64,000 bases of DNA from Cylindrospermum stagnale PCC 7417 (GTDB taxonomy: Bacteria > Cyanobacteriota > Cyanobacteriia > Cyanobacteriales > Nostocaceae). The stretch covers positions 6,041,501-6,105,500 of the forward strand of contig NC_019757.1 of the NCBI RefSeq assembly GCF_000317535.1, given 5' to 3'. This document shows, one piece after another, positions 17,649 through 27,207 of the stretch. The notes beneath the pieces are model-generated. The model was not told the origin of the DNA and made no database searches. It saw nothing but the letters and a program-made list of their open reading frames with translations. A program made the position numbers and the translations under genes. Numbering within the stretch: the stretch's first letter is position 1; each line of letters begins with the position of its first letter.

Positions 17649-18308
17649 TCAGGCGACGTTAGCAAATAACTCGCCAAAGCTTTTAGAGGTAGCCTCAGGT
17701 TTAGCTATAATCTCAACAATTTTATTACGTGCGGCTGATTCAAACAGGGACTCAATACAAACTTGGGCGACTTTTTGCCGGGGAATGCTACCATCGAACA
17801 ATGTATCAGCGCTCTGCATCACTATCGGGTTGAGATCATCTTCATTCTTCAAACCCCCAGGTCGGACAATTGTATAAGTCAGTCCACTTTTCTGAAGATA
17901 CTCTTCAGCTTGTTTTTTCCACAGCAAAATCAGCCAAAACAAGTTTAGCGGATGAAATAACTGGGAGGTACACAAAGAAGAAACAAGGACAAAATGCTCA
18001 ATTCCCTTTGTCTTAGCCGCATCTACTAAATTTTTAGTACCTTCAAAATCTACTTTGTAGGGGCCAGTGGGGTCAAAGCTGGGTTTCGCACCAGTGGCAC
18101 ACAGCACAACAGTGCTATCACCCAAAGCAGCAGACAGGCTTTCTGGTTGTAATATGTCGCCTACAAACAACTCGACTTCAGGAGACAAAATACCCCTAGC
18201 TTTCTCTAGATCGCGCACCAAGGACCGGACGGGAATATTCCGCGCTATCAGTTCTTGCACAATCCGGCGACCTGTTTCACCTGTTGCACCTGCTACAAAT
18301 GCTTTCAT
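17649..18308 (-). CDS. NAD(P)-binding atypical SDR protein
   Basis: A 219-residue Rossmann protein. It begins MKAFVAGATGETGRRIVQEL with the GxxGxxG nucleotide site, then VLCATGAKPSFDPTGPYKVD and HFVLVSSL. The pattern fits the NmrA/Tic62-like atypical short-chain dehydrogenases common in cyanobacteria and plastids. These often lack the catalytic Tyr-Lys pair, and no clear YxxxK is seen here. The role may be redox sensing or isoprenoid/chlorophyll metabolism; the substrate is unknown. Its start is well separated from the divergent DUF1997 gene. Confidence 0.8.
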   Translation of the reverse strand: MKAFVAGATGETGRRIVQELIARNIPVRSLVRDLEKARGILSPEVELFVGDILQPESLSAALGDSTVVLCATGAKPSFDPTGPYKVDFEGTKNLVDAAKTKGIEHFVLVSSLCTSQLFHPLNLFWLILLWKKQAEEYLQKSGLTYTIVRPGGLKNEDDLNPIVMQSADTLFDGSIPRQKVAQVCIESLFESAARNKIVEIIAKPEATSKSFGELFANVA

Positions 18309-18487
18309 GATAAACGCTATCCTGAGAAACTAATATGTGTTTGTTTCGTTTTTTATTTTAGTGATTTTCTGAAGATTATGACAGATTGTTGAGGTTTCCG
18401 TCAAAATGGAATCTTAGTGCGAAAAATCCCGCCCAACCTGGGAATTATTAATGTAGGCAAACGCCAAAGTATATAGGAAACGCATTT

Positions 18488-19177
18488 ATGCTGGCAAGAA
18501 AGGGCGAATATCAATCTTTAGAAATAAAAGAAGCAATTTTACCAGTGGTGTCAAGCGTCGCAGAAGACGAGAACCAATTAAAAGAAGTAAATGTATCTAC
18601 GACAACAAAATTTTATGGTCATTATCAAGACTTTATGGAAATGCATGCCCCGATAGAGGTGGTTGCTGAGTATATTGGTGCTCACCAATCATGGTTTTAT
18701 CGCTGCGCTGAACCCATGAAGGTGCAACCATTAGGGGAAAATGGCTATGCTTTAGTAATTGGTCGTTTTGGCTCTTTTGGTTATGAAGTAGAGCCGAAGG
18801 TTGGTTTGGAATTATTGCCCGCAGATGCAGGTATATACCGCATCCGTACTATCCCCATACCTGACTACCAGCCACCTGGTTATGATGTGGACTATCGGGC
18901 ATCGCTACAGTTAACAGAAAATCTGGCTAGCGATGTATCTACTAATGTTGGTGAGATTACACGAGTGGAATGGGATTTGGATTTGACGGTTGATCTGCAC
19001 TTTCCCAGATTTATTCAGCGATTACCCCAGTCTTTAATTCAATCTACTGGCGATCGCTTACTTAACCAAATTGTTCGCCAAGTCTCCCGTCGCTTAACTA
19101 AAAAAGTCCAGGAAGATTTTCATCAATCTTTGGGTATACCGTTTTCTGTCGAATCTCAAAAAAAGCGCTCTCATTAA
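18488..19177 (+). CDS. DUF1997 family protein
   Basis: A 229-residue soluble protein. From about residue 35 it follows the DUF1997 pattern conserved in cyanobacteria and plants: FYGHYQDFMEMHAPIEVVAE, a central beta-rich part with LVIGRFGSFGYEVEPKVGLE, and a C-terminal helix near LNQIVRQVSRRLTKKVQEDF. The fold is expected to be SRPBCC-like, a cavity for hydrophobic ligands, but no function has been established. It is monocistronic, divergent from the SDR gene. Confidence 0.8.
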   Translation: MLARKGEYQSLEIKEAILPVVSSVAEDENQLKEVNVSTTTKFYGHYQDFMEMHAPIEVVAEYIGAHQSWFYRCAEPMKVQPLGENGYALVIGRFGSFGYEVEPKVGLELLPADAGIYRIRTIPIPDYQPPGYDVDYRASLQLTENLASDVSTNVGEITRVEWDLDLTVDLHFPRFIQRLPQSLIQSTGDRLLNQIVRQVSRRLTKKVQEDFHQSLGIPFSVESQKKRSH

Positions 19178-19182
19178 TGTCA

Positions 19183-19268
19183 TTAGTCAATAGCTAATGA
19201 TCGTTCGGCTGAGGCTGACGGCGAAGCCAATGACTAATGACTAATAACCAATGACTAATGACTAATGA
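19183..19268. repeat. Heptanucleotide tandem repeats (CATTAGT/ACTAATG)
   Basis: Several ACTAATG and ATTAGTCA units in both orientations surround a small GC-rich hairpin. This is the short tandemly repeated repetitive (STRR) type known from heterocystous cyanobacteria. The same family appears at 28225-28258 and 52937-52961. Confidence 0.8.
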
Positions 19269-19739
19269 CTATGCTTTACTGAGAATTCTTTGGACAATTT
19301 CCACCCCAGAGACGGCCTGCCACACGAAAAGCCCCAGAAGCCCAAAATTAAGCAGAATGTGCGTCACCCGTGCCCAATTTGCCCCTTTTTGCATATAAGG
19401 AGATAAGGCAGCAGAAAAAGCAATTATACAAGTCATCCCAAGTCCTGCTAGCAGGTGAGACGAGACAAACAATTTACCATTATTGATGTAGGTGACAGCC
19501 ATCCCTCCAATGGCACCTGCAACCATCAAAGCTAAAAGTATCGACCCGATTTGGTGGTGTTTGAGGCTATATCTACCTTTAATCAGTTCTTTCTTTTCTT
19601 CGCCTTGAGCATTTCTGGTACGCTGTATTTGCAGCCCCAGGTACGCAGCGTAAATTGAGACTGCTAATAGCACCCACATCATCAGCGGGTGAAAAAAGGT
19701 AAGCACAAATTTCACCGATGGGGAAAGTTCTAGACTCAT
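19269..19739 (-). CDS. DUF4079 membrane protein
   Basis: A 156-residue protein with four hydrophobic segments (about 15-33, 65-85, 92-112 and 130-150). LTFFHPLMMWVLLAVSIYAA and LKHHQIGSILLALMVAGAIG, with paired His residues facing the membrane, are typical of DUF4079, a cytochrome-b561-like family of cyanobacteria and plastids. Heme binding is plausible but not shown. It is a single gene, convergent with the DUF1997 gene across a repeat. Confidence 0.8.
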   Translation of the reverse strand: MSLELSPSVKFVLTFFHPLMMWVLLAVSIYAAYLGLQIQRTRNAQGEEKKELIKGRYSLKHHQIGSILLALMVAGAIGGMAVTYINNGKLFVSSHLLAGLGMTCIIAFSAALSPYMQKGANWARVTHILLNFGLLGLFVWQAVSGVEIVQRILSKA

Positions 19740-19867
19740 CGTGCGTGTTCTCTTCTAATTATTAAATCTTCATAAAATTTAGTATACCTTGATTTTGTGT
19801 GCCTAAAGCGCGGTAGGGGGTAATAGTTTTTTCCGGTTACTTATTACCCGTTACCCATGACCAACGC

Positions 19868-20335
19868 TTAATAATTTTTCATTGCCCGTTGAATATCGCG
19901 CTGATCTTGGCGTCGTTTCAGGTCTTCGCGTTTGTCGTGGAGCTTTTTACCTTTACCAAGGGCGATACTCACTTTCACCCAGCCTCGTTTGAGATACATT
20001 TTCAAAGGGACTAATGTTAAACCTTGCTGTTCCACCTTACCAATTAGCTTGCGGATCTCCTGGCGATGTAGCAGCAGCTTGCGCGTGCGGCGCGGTTCAT
20101 GATTAAAATATTGTCCACTGGCGTTGTAAGGCGAGATATGCATATTGATTAACCATGCTTGGCCATCGCGAATTAAGGCATAGCCATCTTGGAGATTGAC
20201 TTTACCCTCGCGGATCGACTTCACCTCGGTTCCTGTCAACTGAATTCCAGCTTCGTAGGTCTCGAGGATTTCGTACAGATAACGAGCTTGTCGATTGTCG
20301 CTAATAACTTTGTAACCGTCGTTCTGATCGCTCAT
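19868..20335 (-). CDS. smpB: SsrA-binding protein SmpB
   Basis: A 155-residue protein. It contains NRQARYLYEILETYEAGIQL, TEVKSIREGKVNLQDGYA and the C-terminal basic tail KREDLKRRQDQRDIQRAMK, all hallmarks of SmpB. It binds tmRNA and carries it into stalled ribosomes for trans-translation. The length is normal. The ssrA RNA gene is not in this window. Confidence 0.97.
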   Translation of the reverse strand: MSDQNDGYKVISDNRQARYLYEILETYEAGIQLTGTEVKSIREGKVNLQDGYALIRDGQAWLINMHISPYNASGQYFNHEPRRTRKLLLHRQEIRKLIGKVEQQGLTLVPLKMYLKRGWVKVSIALGKGKKLHDKREDLKRRQDQRDIQRAMKNY

Positions 20336-20398
20336 TGAAAATTTTGCTTGTGTTATGTATGTATGCCTAAAAAATTATTTAGACTGGCTTTTGACCAT

Positions 20399-20576
20399 CC
20401 CACGCCCTAAAGTCGTGGGATTCTTGATTTAGTGACATCCTGCCACACCAAAATCTTTTCTTTGGTGTCAGATCTCTCCTAACTTCACCTGCACTAATGA
20501 CAAATTTCGTTTTCTGGTATTTGATACTCTAATATTTTACCCGTTTGACATCCTCACCGGGCTAAAGCCACGGTGA
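20399..20576 (-). repeat. IS200/IS605-type right-end hairpins
   Basis: CCCACG/CGTGGG (20399-20419) and TCACCG/CGGTGA (20554-20576) each enclose a CTAAAG-containing loop. Such hairpins mark the transposon ends just downstream of TnpB and, in active elements, belong to its guide-RNA region. Both lie just beyond the 3' end of the TnpB remnant. Confidence 0.6.
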
Positions 20577-20585
20577 TTCCAAAGA

Positions 20586-21098
20586 TCACTCTTTGGGCTT
20601 CCTCTTTCCACGACTCGGCTTAGATTGAGGAGTTTCCCCACCAATGCAGAGGTCGATGTCTCCAGAGGCGTTAAGCGTTCCCGTGTGCCCCACGGTACGA
20701 AGTCCAAGTTCTAAGATATTCCAAGCGGCGTTCCAGTCTCTGTCCAGCACAAACCCACAATGATGACATTTATGAGTCCTTGTACTCAAAGATTTCTTGA
20801 CGACTTCCCCACAGTTAGAGCAATTGGCACTGGTGTAGTGAGGCGGAACGGCAACCGTCGCCACGCCAAACACTTTGCCAAAATATTCCAACCAATCTCG
20901 AAAAGCCGACCACGCAGCGTCAGAAATGGACTTGGACAGCTTTTTGTTTTTGACCATGTTCCGCACCATCAAATCCAGCCTTCGGCACGGCGAAGCGCCT
21001 ACATAAGCAACCAAGTCGCTAGATTGGATAACGCATCTTGCCAACTTCACGGCAAAATCTTGACGCTGCCTACTTACTTTGAGGTGTTTCCTACTCAA
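20586..21098 (-). pseudogene. TnpB (IS200/IS605 OrfB) C-terminal remnant
   Basis: About 170 residues of the C-terminal third of TnpB. The zinc finger is intact (CSNCG and CHHCG), as is the last RuvC Asp in DRDWNAAWNI. The first half, with the RuvC-I Asp, is absent. Where the RuvC-II motif should read like AYEDLKVRNMVKN, the protein reads AYVGASPCRRLDLMVRNMVKN, so a short GC-rich repeat has been inserted in frame and the conserved Glu is lost. The nuclease cannot be active. No TnpA gene is present. Confidence 0.8.
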
Positions 21099-21169
21099 GC
21101 GATTCCGGTACCTTGGGCTGTTGGTGATTCAGGAAGTTGATTGGTGTTGGCAGGGTTTGGGGAATCCTG

Positions 21170-21234
21170 GACAAAACCGGACAACCTTGCCAAAAATTTA
21201 TTCGCTACGCTAGTAAACCCTGTCCGGTTTTGTC
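21170..21234. repeat. 14-bp perfect inverted repeat
   Basis: GACAAAACCGGACA (21170-21183) and TGTCCGGTTTTGTC (21221-21234) flank 37 bp. It lies in the 540-bp gene-free stretch between the TnpB remnant and the response regulator, otherwise without recognisable features. It may be an end of the decayed insertion or a miniature element. Confidence 0.5.
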
Positions 21235-21638
21235 TAGATAAAATGAAGCGGCGATACTCGAAGGGTGAAAAGAAAGCTGTCTGAGAGCGAGTCACGGGAA
21301 TAGGAGTCCCCAGATTTTTGGAAATAGATGAGCGTAGCTTTGCTATTTTTATTTGCGGAGTGTCAAAGGATGGTGAATATTTACGCCATTTAAGTGATAA
21401 GTTGTTACGAATTACAAAACTCTCTGCACCTAAGAAGCACAGAAGTCGCAGGTGCGTTACACTTCTTAAACACTTCCTGAGGATTTAAGATTTTCTTTAT
21501 AAATCACCCCTTAGGCAGTCATTAGCTGGTAATCCTGTCATAGTATGAAACATAAGAACACTATTATTGTCTGTGTTCATTGATAGTGTTCATAGAAGCA
21601 AATTTCTTAGTAAAAAAAATGCTAGGGGTGTACTGTCC

Positions 21639-22322
21639 ATGCCCTTGACGATCCTTGTAGTGGATGACGACCTGGGCACTCGTCTGTCTATTAGCGATTA
21701 TCTTGAACTGTCTGGCTACTCGGTGATCACGGCTGATGACGGTCAAGAGGCTTTGGCAATGGTCGAGGAGTACCATCCTGATTTGATTGTCACTGATATT
21801 GTCATGCCACGGATGAACGGCTATGAATTAGTGCGCCGGGTGCGTCAACAACCAGCGTTTCGTTTATTGCCTGTAATTTTGTTAACAGCACGCACAAAGA
21901 CCCAGGAAAGAATTCTCGGCTACCAATCAGGATGCGATTTATACTTGCCCAAGCCTTTTGAACTAGAAGAGTTAGCCGCAGCGATTCGCAATCTTCTAGC
22001 GCGATCGCAAATCATTCAATCAGAGTACCGCTTTTCTCATAAAGATAATTTGGGCACTTCCATCTCAACAAAAGCAGTGGATGCCCATAATCCTCCGTTC
22101 ACTCAGATTCACGAATCCCAGATGCTGTCCTCACTGACTTCCAGAGAACAGGAAGTCCTAGAGCTATTGACTCATGGTCTATCTAATGCCGAAATGGGTC
22201 ATCAGCTACACCTAAGTCCACGAACAGTGGAAAAGTACGTGAGCAGTTTATTGAGAAAAACCTCAACTAACAACCGAGCGGAACTGGTACGTTTTGCGAT
22301 GAAGCATGGTCTGGTCGAATAA
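21639..22322 (+). CDS. NarL/FixJ-type response regulator
   Basis: About 227 residues from the ATG at 21639. The receiver domain begins LTILVVDDDLGTRLSISDYL, with the phospho-acceptor Asp in DLIVTDIVMPRMNGYELV and the conserved Lys in YLPKPFELEEL. A linker follows, then a LuxR-type HTH (LTSREQEVLELLTHGLSNAEMG cut into SREQEVL and LSPRTVEKYVSSLLRKT). It resembles the Ycf29-type regulators of cyanobacteria and red-algal plastids. No kinase gene is adjacent, so its input is unknown. The frame is open for 24 codons upstream, but the ATG at 21639 gives the standard receiver start. Confidence 0.88.
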   Translation: MPLTILVVDDDLGTRLSISDYLELSGYSVITADDGQEALAMVEEYHPDLIVTDIVMPRMNGYELVRRVRQQPAFRLLPVILLTARTKTQERILGYQSGCDLYLPKPFELEELAAAIRNLLARSQIIQSEYRFSHKDNLGTSISTKAVDAHNPPFTQIHESQMLSSLTSREQEVLELLTHGLSNAEMGHQLHLSPRTVEKYVSSLLRKTSTNNRAELVRFAMKHGLVE

Positions 22323-22329
22323 CAGCTAA

Positions 22330-22845
22330 TCACTCACTTGGTTGCTGTTGCTGGCTAGTAACATATTTCAGCAGACCTTCACAAGCATCAACGAGTAGAT
22401 CAATCACCTGATTAAACCCCTCTGTACCGCCATAATAGGGGTCTGGAACTTCCTTGAGGGTGTGTTTTGAGCAAAAATCACACATCAAATGGACTTTATA
22501 GTGATATTGCCGAGAGTGGTCAACAGAGAGAATATCCTCATAATTGTCTCGATCCATCGCCAAAATCAAATCAAACTCTTGAAAGTCTGACTTTTGAAAC
22601 TGGCGAGCTTGACCACGCAGTTTAAATCCCAGCTTCGTAGCCGCCGCAGCACTCATGCGGCGGTCAGGTGAGCTACCAATGTGATAGCTAGATGTACCAG
22701 CAGAGTCACAGAGAATGCGTACGCCTTTGGCGTCGGCGCAGCCATTGCTCACGCCAGCTTGCTCAATCAGATGATTCATAATATTTTCTGCCGATGGCGA
22801 TCGGCAGATGTTACCCAAGCAGACAAACAGCAGCTTGTAAGGCAT
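22330..22845 (-). CDS. Low-molecular-weight protein-tyrosine phosphatase
   Basis: A 171-residue protein. The catalytic P-loop is at the N-terminus (LLFVCLGNICRSPSAENIM, C-x5-R-S) and the general acid Asp is in VPDPYYGG. The length is typical. It dephosphorylates tyrosine on proteins, with arsenate reductase activity known in some relatives. It is convergent with the response regulator at a distance of 7 bp and lies downstream of the YbaB gene on the same strand. Confidence 0.93.
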   Translation of the reverse strand: MPYKLLFVCLGNICRSPSAENIMNHLIEQAGVSNGCADAKGVRILCDSAGTSSYHIGSSPDRRMSAAAATKLGFKLRGQARQFQKSDFQEFDLILAMDRDNYEDILSVDHSRQYHYKVHLMCDFCSKHTLKEVPDPYYGGTEGFNQVIDLLVDACEGLLKYVTSQQQQPSE

Positions 22846-22940
22846 AAATATTTCACTTCGTTTATCAGTTGTCAGGTGTCAGTTGTCAGTTGTTTTTTCT
22901 ACTGACAACTGACCATTGACCACTGACCATTGACCATTGA

Positions 22941-23288
22941 CTAAAATCCAGGAAGCTCCAATCCACTGGTTAATTCTTCCATCCGTTCCCGCATTGTGGC
23001 AGTGGACTTGATGTAGGCGTCTTTCATTGCCACTGTCACCAGATCGGAAAGTACTTCTGCACCTTCTCCTAGAGCATCTGGAGAAATTTCCACTCGCTTG
23101 GGTTCTTGATTGCCACTGACAATCACCTTGACCAGACCACCGCCAGACTCTCCTTGAATCTCCATCTGCTCCAATTCTTCTTGGAGTCGCTTTGCACCTT
23201 CTTGAACTTGCTGTGCTTTTTTAAAAGCTTCGGCCAGTTCTTTCATTTTTCCCAAGCCAAAGCCAAAACCCTGTCCTTTTCCTGTCAT
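22941..23288 (-). CDS. YbaB/EbfC family nucleoid-associated protein
   Basis: A 115-residue protein. A glycine-rich start ([12 protein letters not shown]) is followed by [20 protein letters not shown] and the conserved [19 protein letters not shown], the YbaB core. It forms a dimer that binds DNA and affects chromosome organisation and gene expression. It lies downstream of murC-murB, as in many cyanobacteria, with short TGACAACTGAC-type repeats separating it from the phosphatase gene. Confidence 0.92.
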   Translation of the reverse strand: MTGKGQGFGFGLGKMKELAEAFKKAQQVQEGAKRLQEELEQMEIQGESGGGLVKVIVSGNQEPKRVEISPDALGEGAEVLSDLVTVAMKDAYIKSTATMRERMEELTSGLELPGF

Positions 23289-23473
23289 AATTGATTGTTC
23301 GCTTGTGCGTTGAATAACAAATCAAATTCAATTATAGATGCGGTGGGTAATTTGCCTCTTCTGTTGCCAATAATTAATGCACTATCTGCGGGATCTGTCG
23401 AGCATTGGAAGAAGGCAAAATTTCCCATTTTCCAGTTTCTATACACCATTTTCCGGACAATTTATGGAAAGTT

Positions 23474-24475
23474 TCAACAATTTGCAGCTTGAAACTCGCC
23501 GATCATTTTCACTTCTGGCTCTAACCAAATTGACCAACGTTCTTGTACTTGGTATTGGATATGACGAATGAGGCAAAAAATATCACTAGCCTTAGCCCCA
23601 CCACGATTAACGATAAAATTGGCATGCAGTTGTGCTACTTGTGCTCCACCAATTTGGTAGCCTTTTAGACCAGTTTGTTCAATTAACCAGCCAGCGGTGT
23701 AAGGTGTGGGATTACGGAATACACTGCCGCAGCTGGGGAAGTTATAGGGTTGGGTGGACAGCCGATGCTGCTTGTGCTGTTTGGTTGCCGCTAAAACTTT
23801 TACTGGATCAGCACCTGGTTGAAGTTGTAAGGTAGCTTGAGTAACTATGCGACTGCCACCTTGCAGTAATGAACTCCGGTATTGGTAACCTAACTGGTCA
23901 GGGGTGAGAGTTTCCAGTGTACTTTCGGCTGAAAGCACTTGGGCGCTGACTAACATATCTGCAATACAGCTATTATGTGCCCCTGCATTCATCACCACAG
24001 CCCCACCGACGGTTCCAGGGATACCAACAGCCCACTCCAATCCTTCCCACCCCCTATCTGCTGCTTCCCATGCCAAGCTGGGAATAGATTCTCCCGCAGC
24101 GACGGTTAATTGACCTGTTTGGGGGTCGAAGTAGTTAGAGCGGAAATGACGAGTAGCGATGACTAAGCCGGGTATACCCCGATCGCTTACCAATAAGTTA
24201 GAACCCGCCCCTAGTATTGTTACTTTTAAAGCCTGTTCTTTTGCATACTGAAGACTTGCTTGTAGCGCTTCTAAGTTTCGGGGGGCAACGTACCATTCAG
24301 CTGCTCCGCCGACCCTATAGGAAGTAAACGCTGACAAGGAAGCCTGGGACTTAATCACACAATCCGTACTGGGTAAGTAAATTATTTCACTATCGACAGA
24401 ATTAGCTGTTTCCTGTTTCTTTGTAGTCAAAGCAGAAACTGTGCAAAGGTTTCCAGCTGCCTGGGAGGTTGTCAT
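23474..24475 (-). CDS. murB: UDP-N-acetylenolpyruvoylglucosamine reductase
   Basis: A 333-residue FAD enzyme. [12 protein letters not shown] marks the FAD domain, [20 protein letters not shown] the cofactor loop, and [15 protein letters not shown] the substrate region; SCGSVFRNP carries the catalytic Ser. It reduces the enolpyruvyl intermediate to UDP-MurNAc in peptidoglycan synthesis. It lies 126 bp downstream of murC on the same strand, as is usual in cyanobacteria. Confidence 0.96.
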   Translation of the reverse strand: MTTSQAAGNLCTVSALTTKKQETANSVDSEIIYLPSTDCVIKSQASLSAFTSYRVGGAAEWYVAPRNLEALQASLQYAKEQALKVTILGAGSNLLVSDRGIPGLVIATRHFRSNYFDPQTGQLTVAAGESIPSLAWEAADRGWEGLEWAVGIPGTVGGAVVMNAGAHNSCIADMLVSAQVLSAESTLETLTPDQLGYQYRSSLLQGGSRIVTQATLQLQPGADPVKVLAATKQHKQHRLSTQPYNFPSCGSVFRNPTPYTAGWLIEQTGLKGYQIGGAQVAQLHANFIVNRGGAKASDIFCLIRHIQYQVQERWSIWLEPEVKMIGEFQAANC

Positions 24476-24601
24476 CTTTACTTCAAATGATGAATTTTTT
24501 ACTTTTTATTTACCGTATAGATACGGTAAGCTTATTAACTAATGGAAGCATTGCTAGTTGGGTACTTTGCTCAGAAACAAAACCTAGCAAGTCTCGTTAA
24601 C

Positions 24602-26059
24602 TTAGGATGTAGCTTTAGCTGGCTCGCGAAGTGTCGCCATGACTTCAGGAATCGCCTGATTCAAGTTTCCGGCTCCCAGAAACAGCGCCAAATCTCCAGG
24701 ACGCAGTGTTTGCAACAAGAAATCGCACACTGCGGATAAAGTTGGTTGATAAACTACCTGCGGGTGCTGTTTAGCAATTTCCGCCGCCAGTTGCTCACCA
24801 CTAATCTGGCCTAAATCAGGTTCCCCTGCACTGTAAATGTCAGTCAGCACGACCAAGTCAGCATGACCAAAGGACTCAGCAAATTCTTCTAAAAAGGTCA
24901 GTGTGCGGCTGTAGCGATGGGGTTGGAAAATAGCAACGACTCTTTGTCCTGGTCTGGCCTGAAGGCGTGCTGCGGCAAGAGTAACGCGAATTTCACTGGG
25001 GTGATGAGCGTAGTCATCGATGAAGGTAATACCATCGACTTCACCCCGGAACTCAAAGCGGCGTCTTGCACCTTCAAAGGTGGCGATCCCTTTGGCGATC
25101 GCGCCAAATTCTAAACCCAGGGCGCGTCCCACAGCCACAGCTGCTAGGGCATTACTCAGGTTGTGGCGACTCAGCAGCCGCAAATTCAACACACCTAAGG
25201 CTTTACCTCGTTCCCAAACAAGAGCCGTAGTGCCATCAGCACGATAGTCAACATTGGTAACTGTGTAGTCAGCTTCTGTATCTGGGTATAAGCTATAGCT
25301 AATTTCTGGTTTTAGGCGATCGCGTACTGTATGACAATCAATACTACCAACCAAAATTTTGCAACCCTGGGCAAATTTTTGGAAGATGTCAACTACTTCC
25401 TCTAATGTGTCGTAGTGGTCAGGGTGATCCAGTTCAATATTAGTAATAATGCCAATTTCTGGAGCGTGTTTTACCAGTGAGCCATCTGATTCATCTGCCT
25501 CTGCGACTAGATATCGACTTTCTCCCAGTCGCGCATTGCCAGACCAAGCATTTACTTCACCACCCACCAAAATTGTTGGGTCTAGACCAGCTTGCAGTAA
25601 CATATAACCAATCATGCTACTAGTCGTTGTTTTGCCGTGGGTTCCGGCTACGGCAATGCTGTAGTAATCAGCAATCAAGGCAGCTAGTACATCTGAACGA
25701 TGTAGGATTGGGCAGCCTAATTCTAGGGCTGCTGCGTATTCGGAATTATTTGTGTTAATAGCTGTTGAACAAATTACTTGGGGCATTACTGACTTGAGGG
25801 CAGGTAATTTCTCTTGTGAGTTTAATACTCCATTCGGCGATACCTGAGTCAGAAAGAATTCCAAATTGCTTGCTTCTTGCGTACCAAAAATATGAGCTCC
25901 GATAGATTCCAACTTTCGTGTCATCTGGTTTGGACGCAGATCCGAACCGGATACTGGTAATTGACGCTTTGCCAGAACGTATGCCAGAGCAGACATCCCG
26001 ATACCGCCAACCCCAATGAAATGAAATGGTCTACCGCTAAAATCTATAGAATTACTCAT
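24602..26059 (-). CDS. murC: UDP-N-acetylmuramate--L-alanine ligase
   Basis: A 485-residue Mur ligase. It begins with the Rossmann motif HFIGVGGIGMSALAYVLAKR, has the ATP loop VAGTHGKTTTSSMIGYM and the ligase motifs EADESDGSL and DDYAHHPSEIRVTL. It adds L-alanine to UDP-MurNAc. It forms a murC-murB unit transcribed leftwards. The length is normal. Confidence 0.97.
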   Translation of the reverse strand: MSNSIDFSGRPFHFIGVGGIGMSALAYVLAKRQLPVSGSDLRPNQMTRKLESIGAHIFGTQEASNLEFFLTQVSPNGVLNSQEKLPALKSVMPQVICSTAINTNNSEYAAALELGCPILHRSDVLAALIADYYSIAVAGTHGKTTTSSMIGYMLLQAGLDPTILVGGEVNAWSGNARLGESRYLVAEADESDGSLVKHAPEIGIITNIELDHPDHYDTLEEVVDIFQKFAQGCKILVGSIDCHTVRDRLKPEISYSLYPDTEADYTVTNVDYRADGTTALVWERGKALGVLNLRLLSRHNLSNALAAVAVGRALGLEFGAIAKGIATFEGARRRFEFRGEVDGITFIDDYAHHPSEIRVTLAAARLQARPGQRVVAIFQPHRYSRTLTFLEEFAESFGHADLVVLTDIYSAGEPDLGQISGEQLAAEIAKQHPQVVYQPTLSAVCDFLLQTLRPGDLALFLGAGNLNQAIPEVMATLREPAKATS

Positions 26060-26130
26060 TGTTTGCTCCTCTTATACCACACCACACCATAATCACAAAT
26101 GACACGCGTATCATAACAGGATTTTGATTT

Positions 26131-26313
26131 TTACCGATACATCTCCTGCATTATTCTTATATCTGATAAATGGTTGATTTTTTCACTCTGGTTTTGCTGG
26201 TTCAAAAAGATTTTACCTCTGTGGGAGGTTTTTTCAATTTCTGACCTGTTTTTATGATTATTCTGTAAATTTCTGCCACGTCGGGAAAGAAATTCTTGTA
26301 ATGTCAAATACAT
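26131..26313 (-). CDS. Possible small hypothetical protein upstream of murC
   Basis: A 60-residue frame rich in Lys, Asn, Gln and Arg (MYLTLQEFLSRRGRNLQNN). It sits on the same strand 70 bp upstream of murC and is preceded by AAGGCGACC. There are no recognisable domains. It may be a leader ORF or chance. Confidence 0.25.
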   Translation of the reverse strand: MYLTLQEFLSRRGRNLQNNHKNRSEIEKTSHRGKIFLNQQNQSEKINHLSDIRIMQEMYR

Positions 26314-26348
26314 ATTTTTGGTCGCCTTACTGGTAATGCCTACAAGAT

Positions 26349-26444
26349 TACATTGGTAGTGAAACTGATTTTAAATTGCATAAACTCTAGCTGTGAATTG
26401 ACTACAATAGTACATTGGCAGTGAAACTATTTTTCAATTGCATA
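26349..26444. repeat. 34-bp direct repeat upstream of nadD
   Basis: Two 34-bp copies (26349-26382 and 26411-26444), starting at 62-bp spacing, share TACATTGG, AGTGAAACT and AATTGCATA with four differences. The second ends 20 bp before the nadD ATG. They could be tandem operators or duplicated promoter segments. Confidence 0.6.
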
Positions 26445-26464
26445 GAGAGCTATGGCGTGACTGG

Positions 26465-27091
26465 ATGCAGCAGCTAGCAATTTTTGGTGGCACATTTGAT
26501 CCAATTCATTGGGGACACTTACTCGTCGCTGAGACAGCTTTGCATCAAGTACCCCTAGAACAGGTCATTTGGGTGCCATCCCTAAATCCTCCTCACAAAC
26601 AAGCGGCTTTGTTTGAGCATCGGGTAGCAATGCTGAAACTAGCCACAGAAAACAACCCAGCGTTTAAAGTCTCACTAATTGAGATCAAACGCTTTGGGAT
26701 TTCCTATGCCATCAACACCCTGATCGACTTATCTGCTTTGCACCCAAATACTCACTGGTACTGGATTATTGGTTTAGATGCTTTCCAAACCTTACCCCGT
26801 TGGTACCGTGGACACGAACTAGCACAAATGTGTGATTGGTTAATCGCACCCCGACTGCTAGGTGGTGAGACTATAGCTCAAAGTGAGTTAATCTGCAAGC
26901 AAGTGGAGAAAAAACTTAGAGAGCAGTCATTTAGCATTAACTGGCAATTCCTGGATATACCGTTAGTAGGCATTTCGTCAAGTCAGATCCGCAAGCTTTG
27001 CCGCGAACGTCGGTCGATTCGTTATTTACTGACGGAACCGGTCAGATCGTACATTGCCGAACACAACCTCTACACCAACAATTCTGAATAA
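26465..27091 (+). CDS. nadD: Nicotinate-nucleotide adenylyltransferase
   Basis: About 208 residues from the ATG at 26465. The nucleotidyltransferase start is clear (LAIFGGTFDPIHWGHLLVAE), as is the C-terminal ISSSQIRKLCRERRSI motif. It makes deamido-NAD from nicotinate mononucleotide. The more upstream in-frame ATG (26438) would add nine residues that relatives lack and would overlap the direct repeat. Confidence 0.93.
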   Translation: MQQLAIFGGTFDPIHWGHLLVAETALHQVPLEQVIWVPSLNPPHKQAALFEHRVAMLKLATENNPAFKVSLIEIKRFGISYAINTLIDLSALHPNTHWYWIIGLDAFQTLPRWYRGHELAQMCDWLIAPRLLGGETIAQSELICKQVEKKLREQSFSINWQFLDIPLVGISSSQIRKLCRERRSIRYLLTEPVRSYIAEHNLYTNNSE

Positions 27092-27207
27092 ATTGTGTTT
27101 TTTTTTTTTGATCTAACACTTTAAGGTTAAAAGTACTCCCCCCCTTTGCGATATGATTGGGGTCAACGATATCAACTTATAAGCATAAATACAGAGGGCA
27201 AGACACT

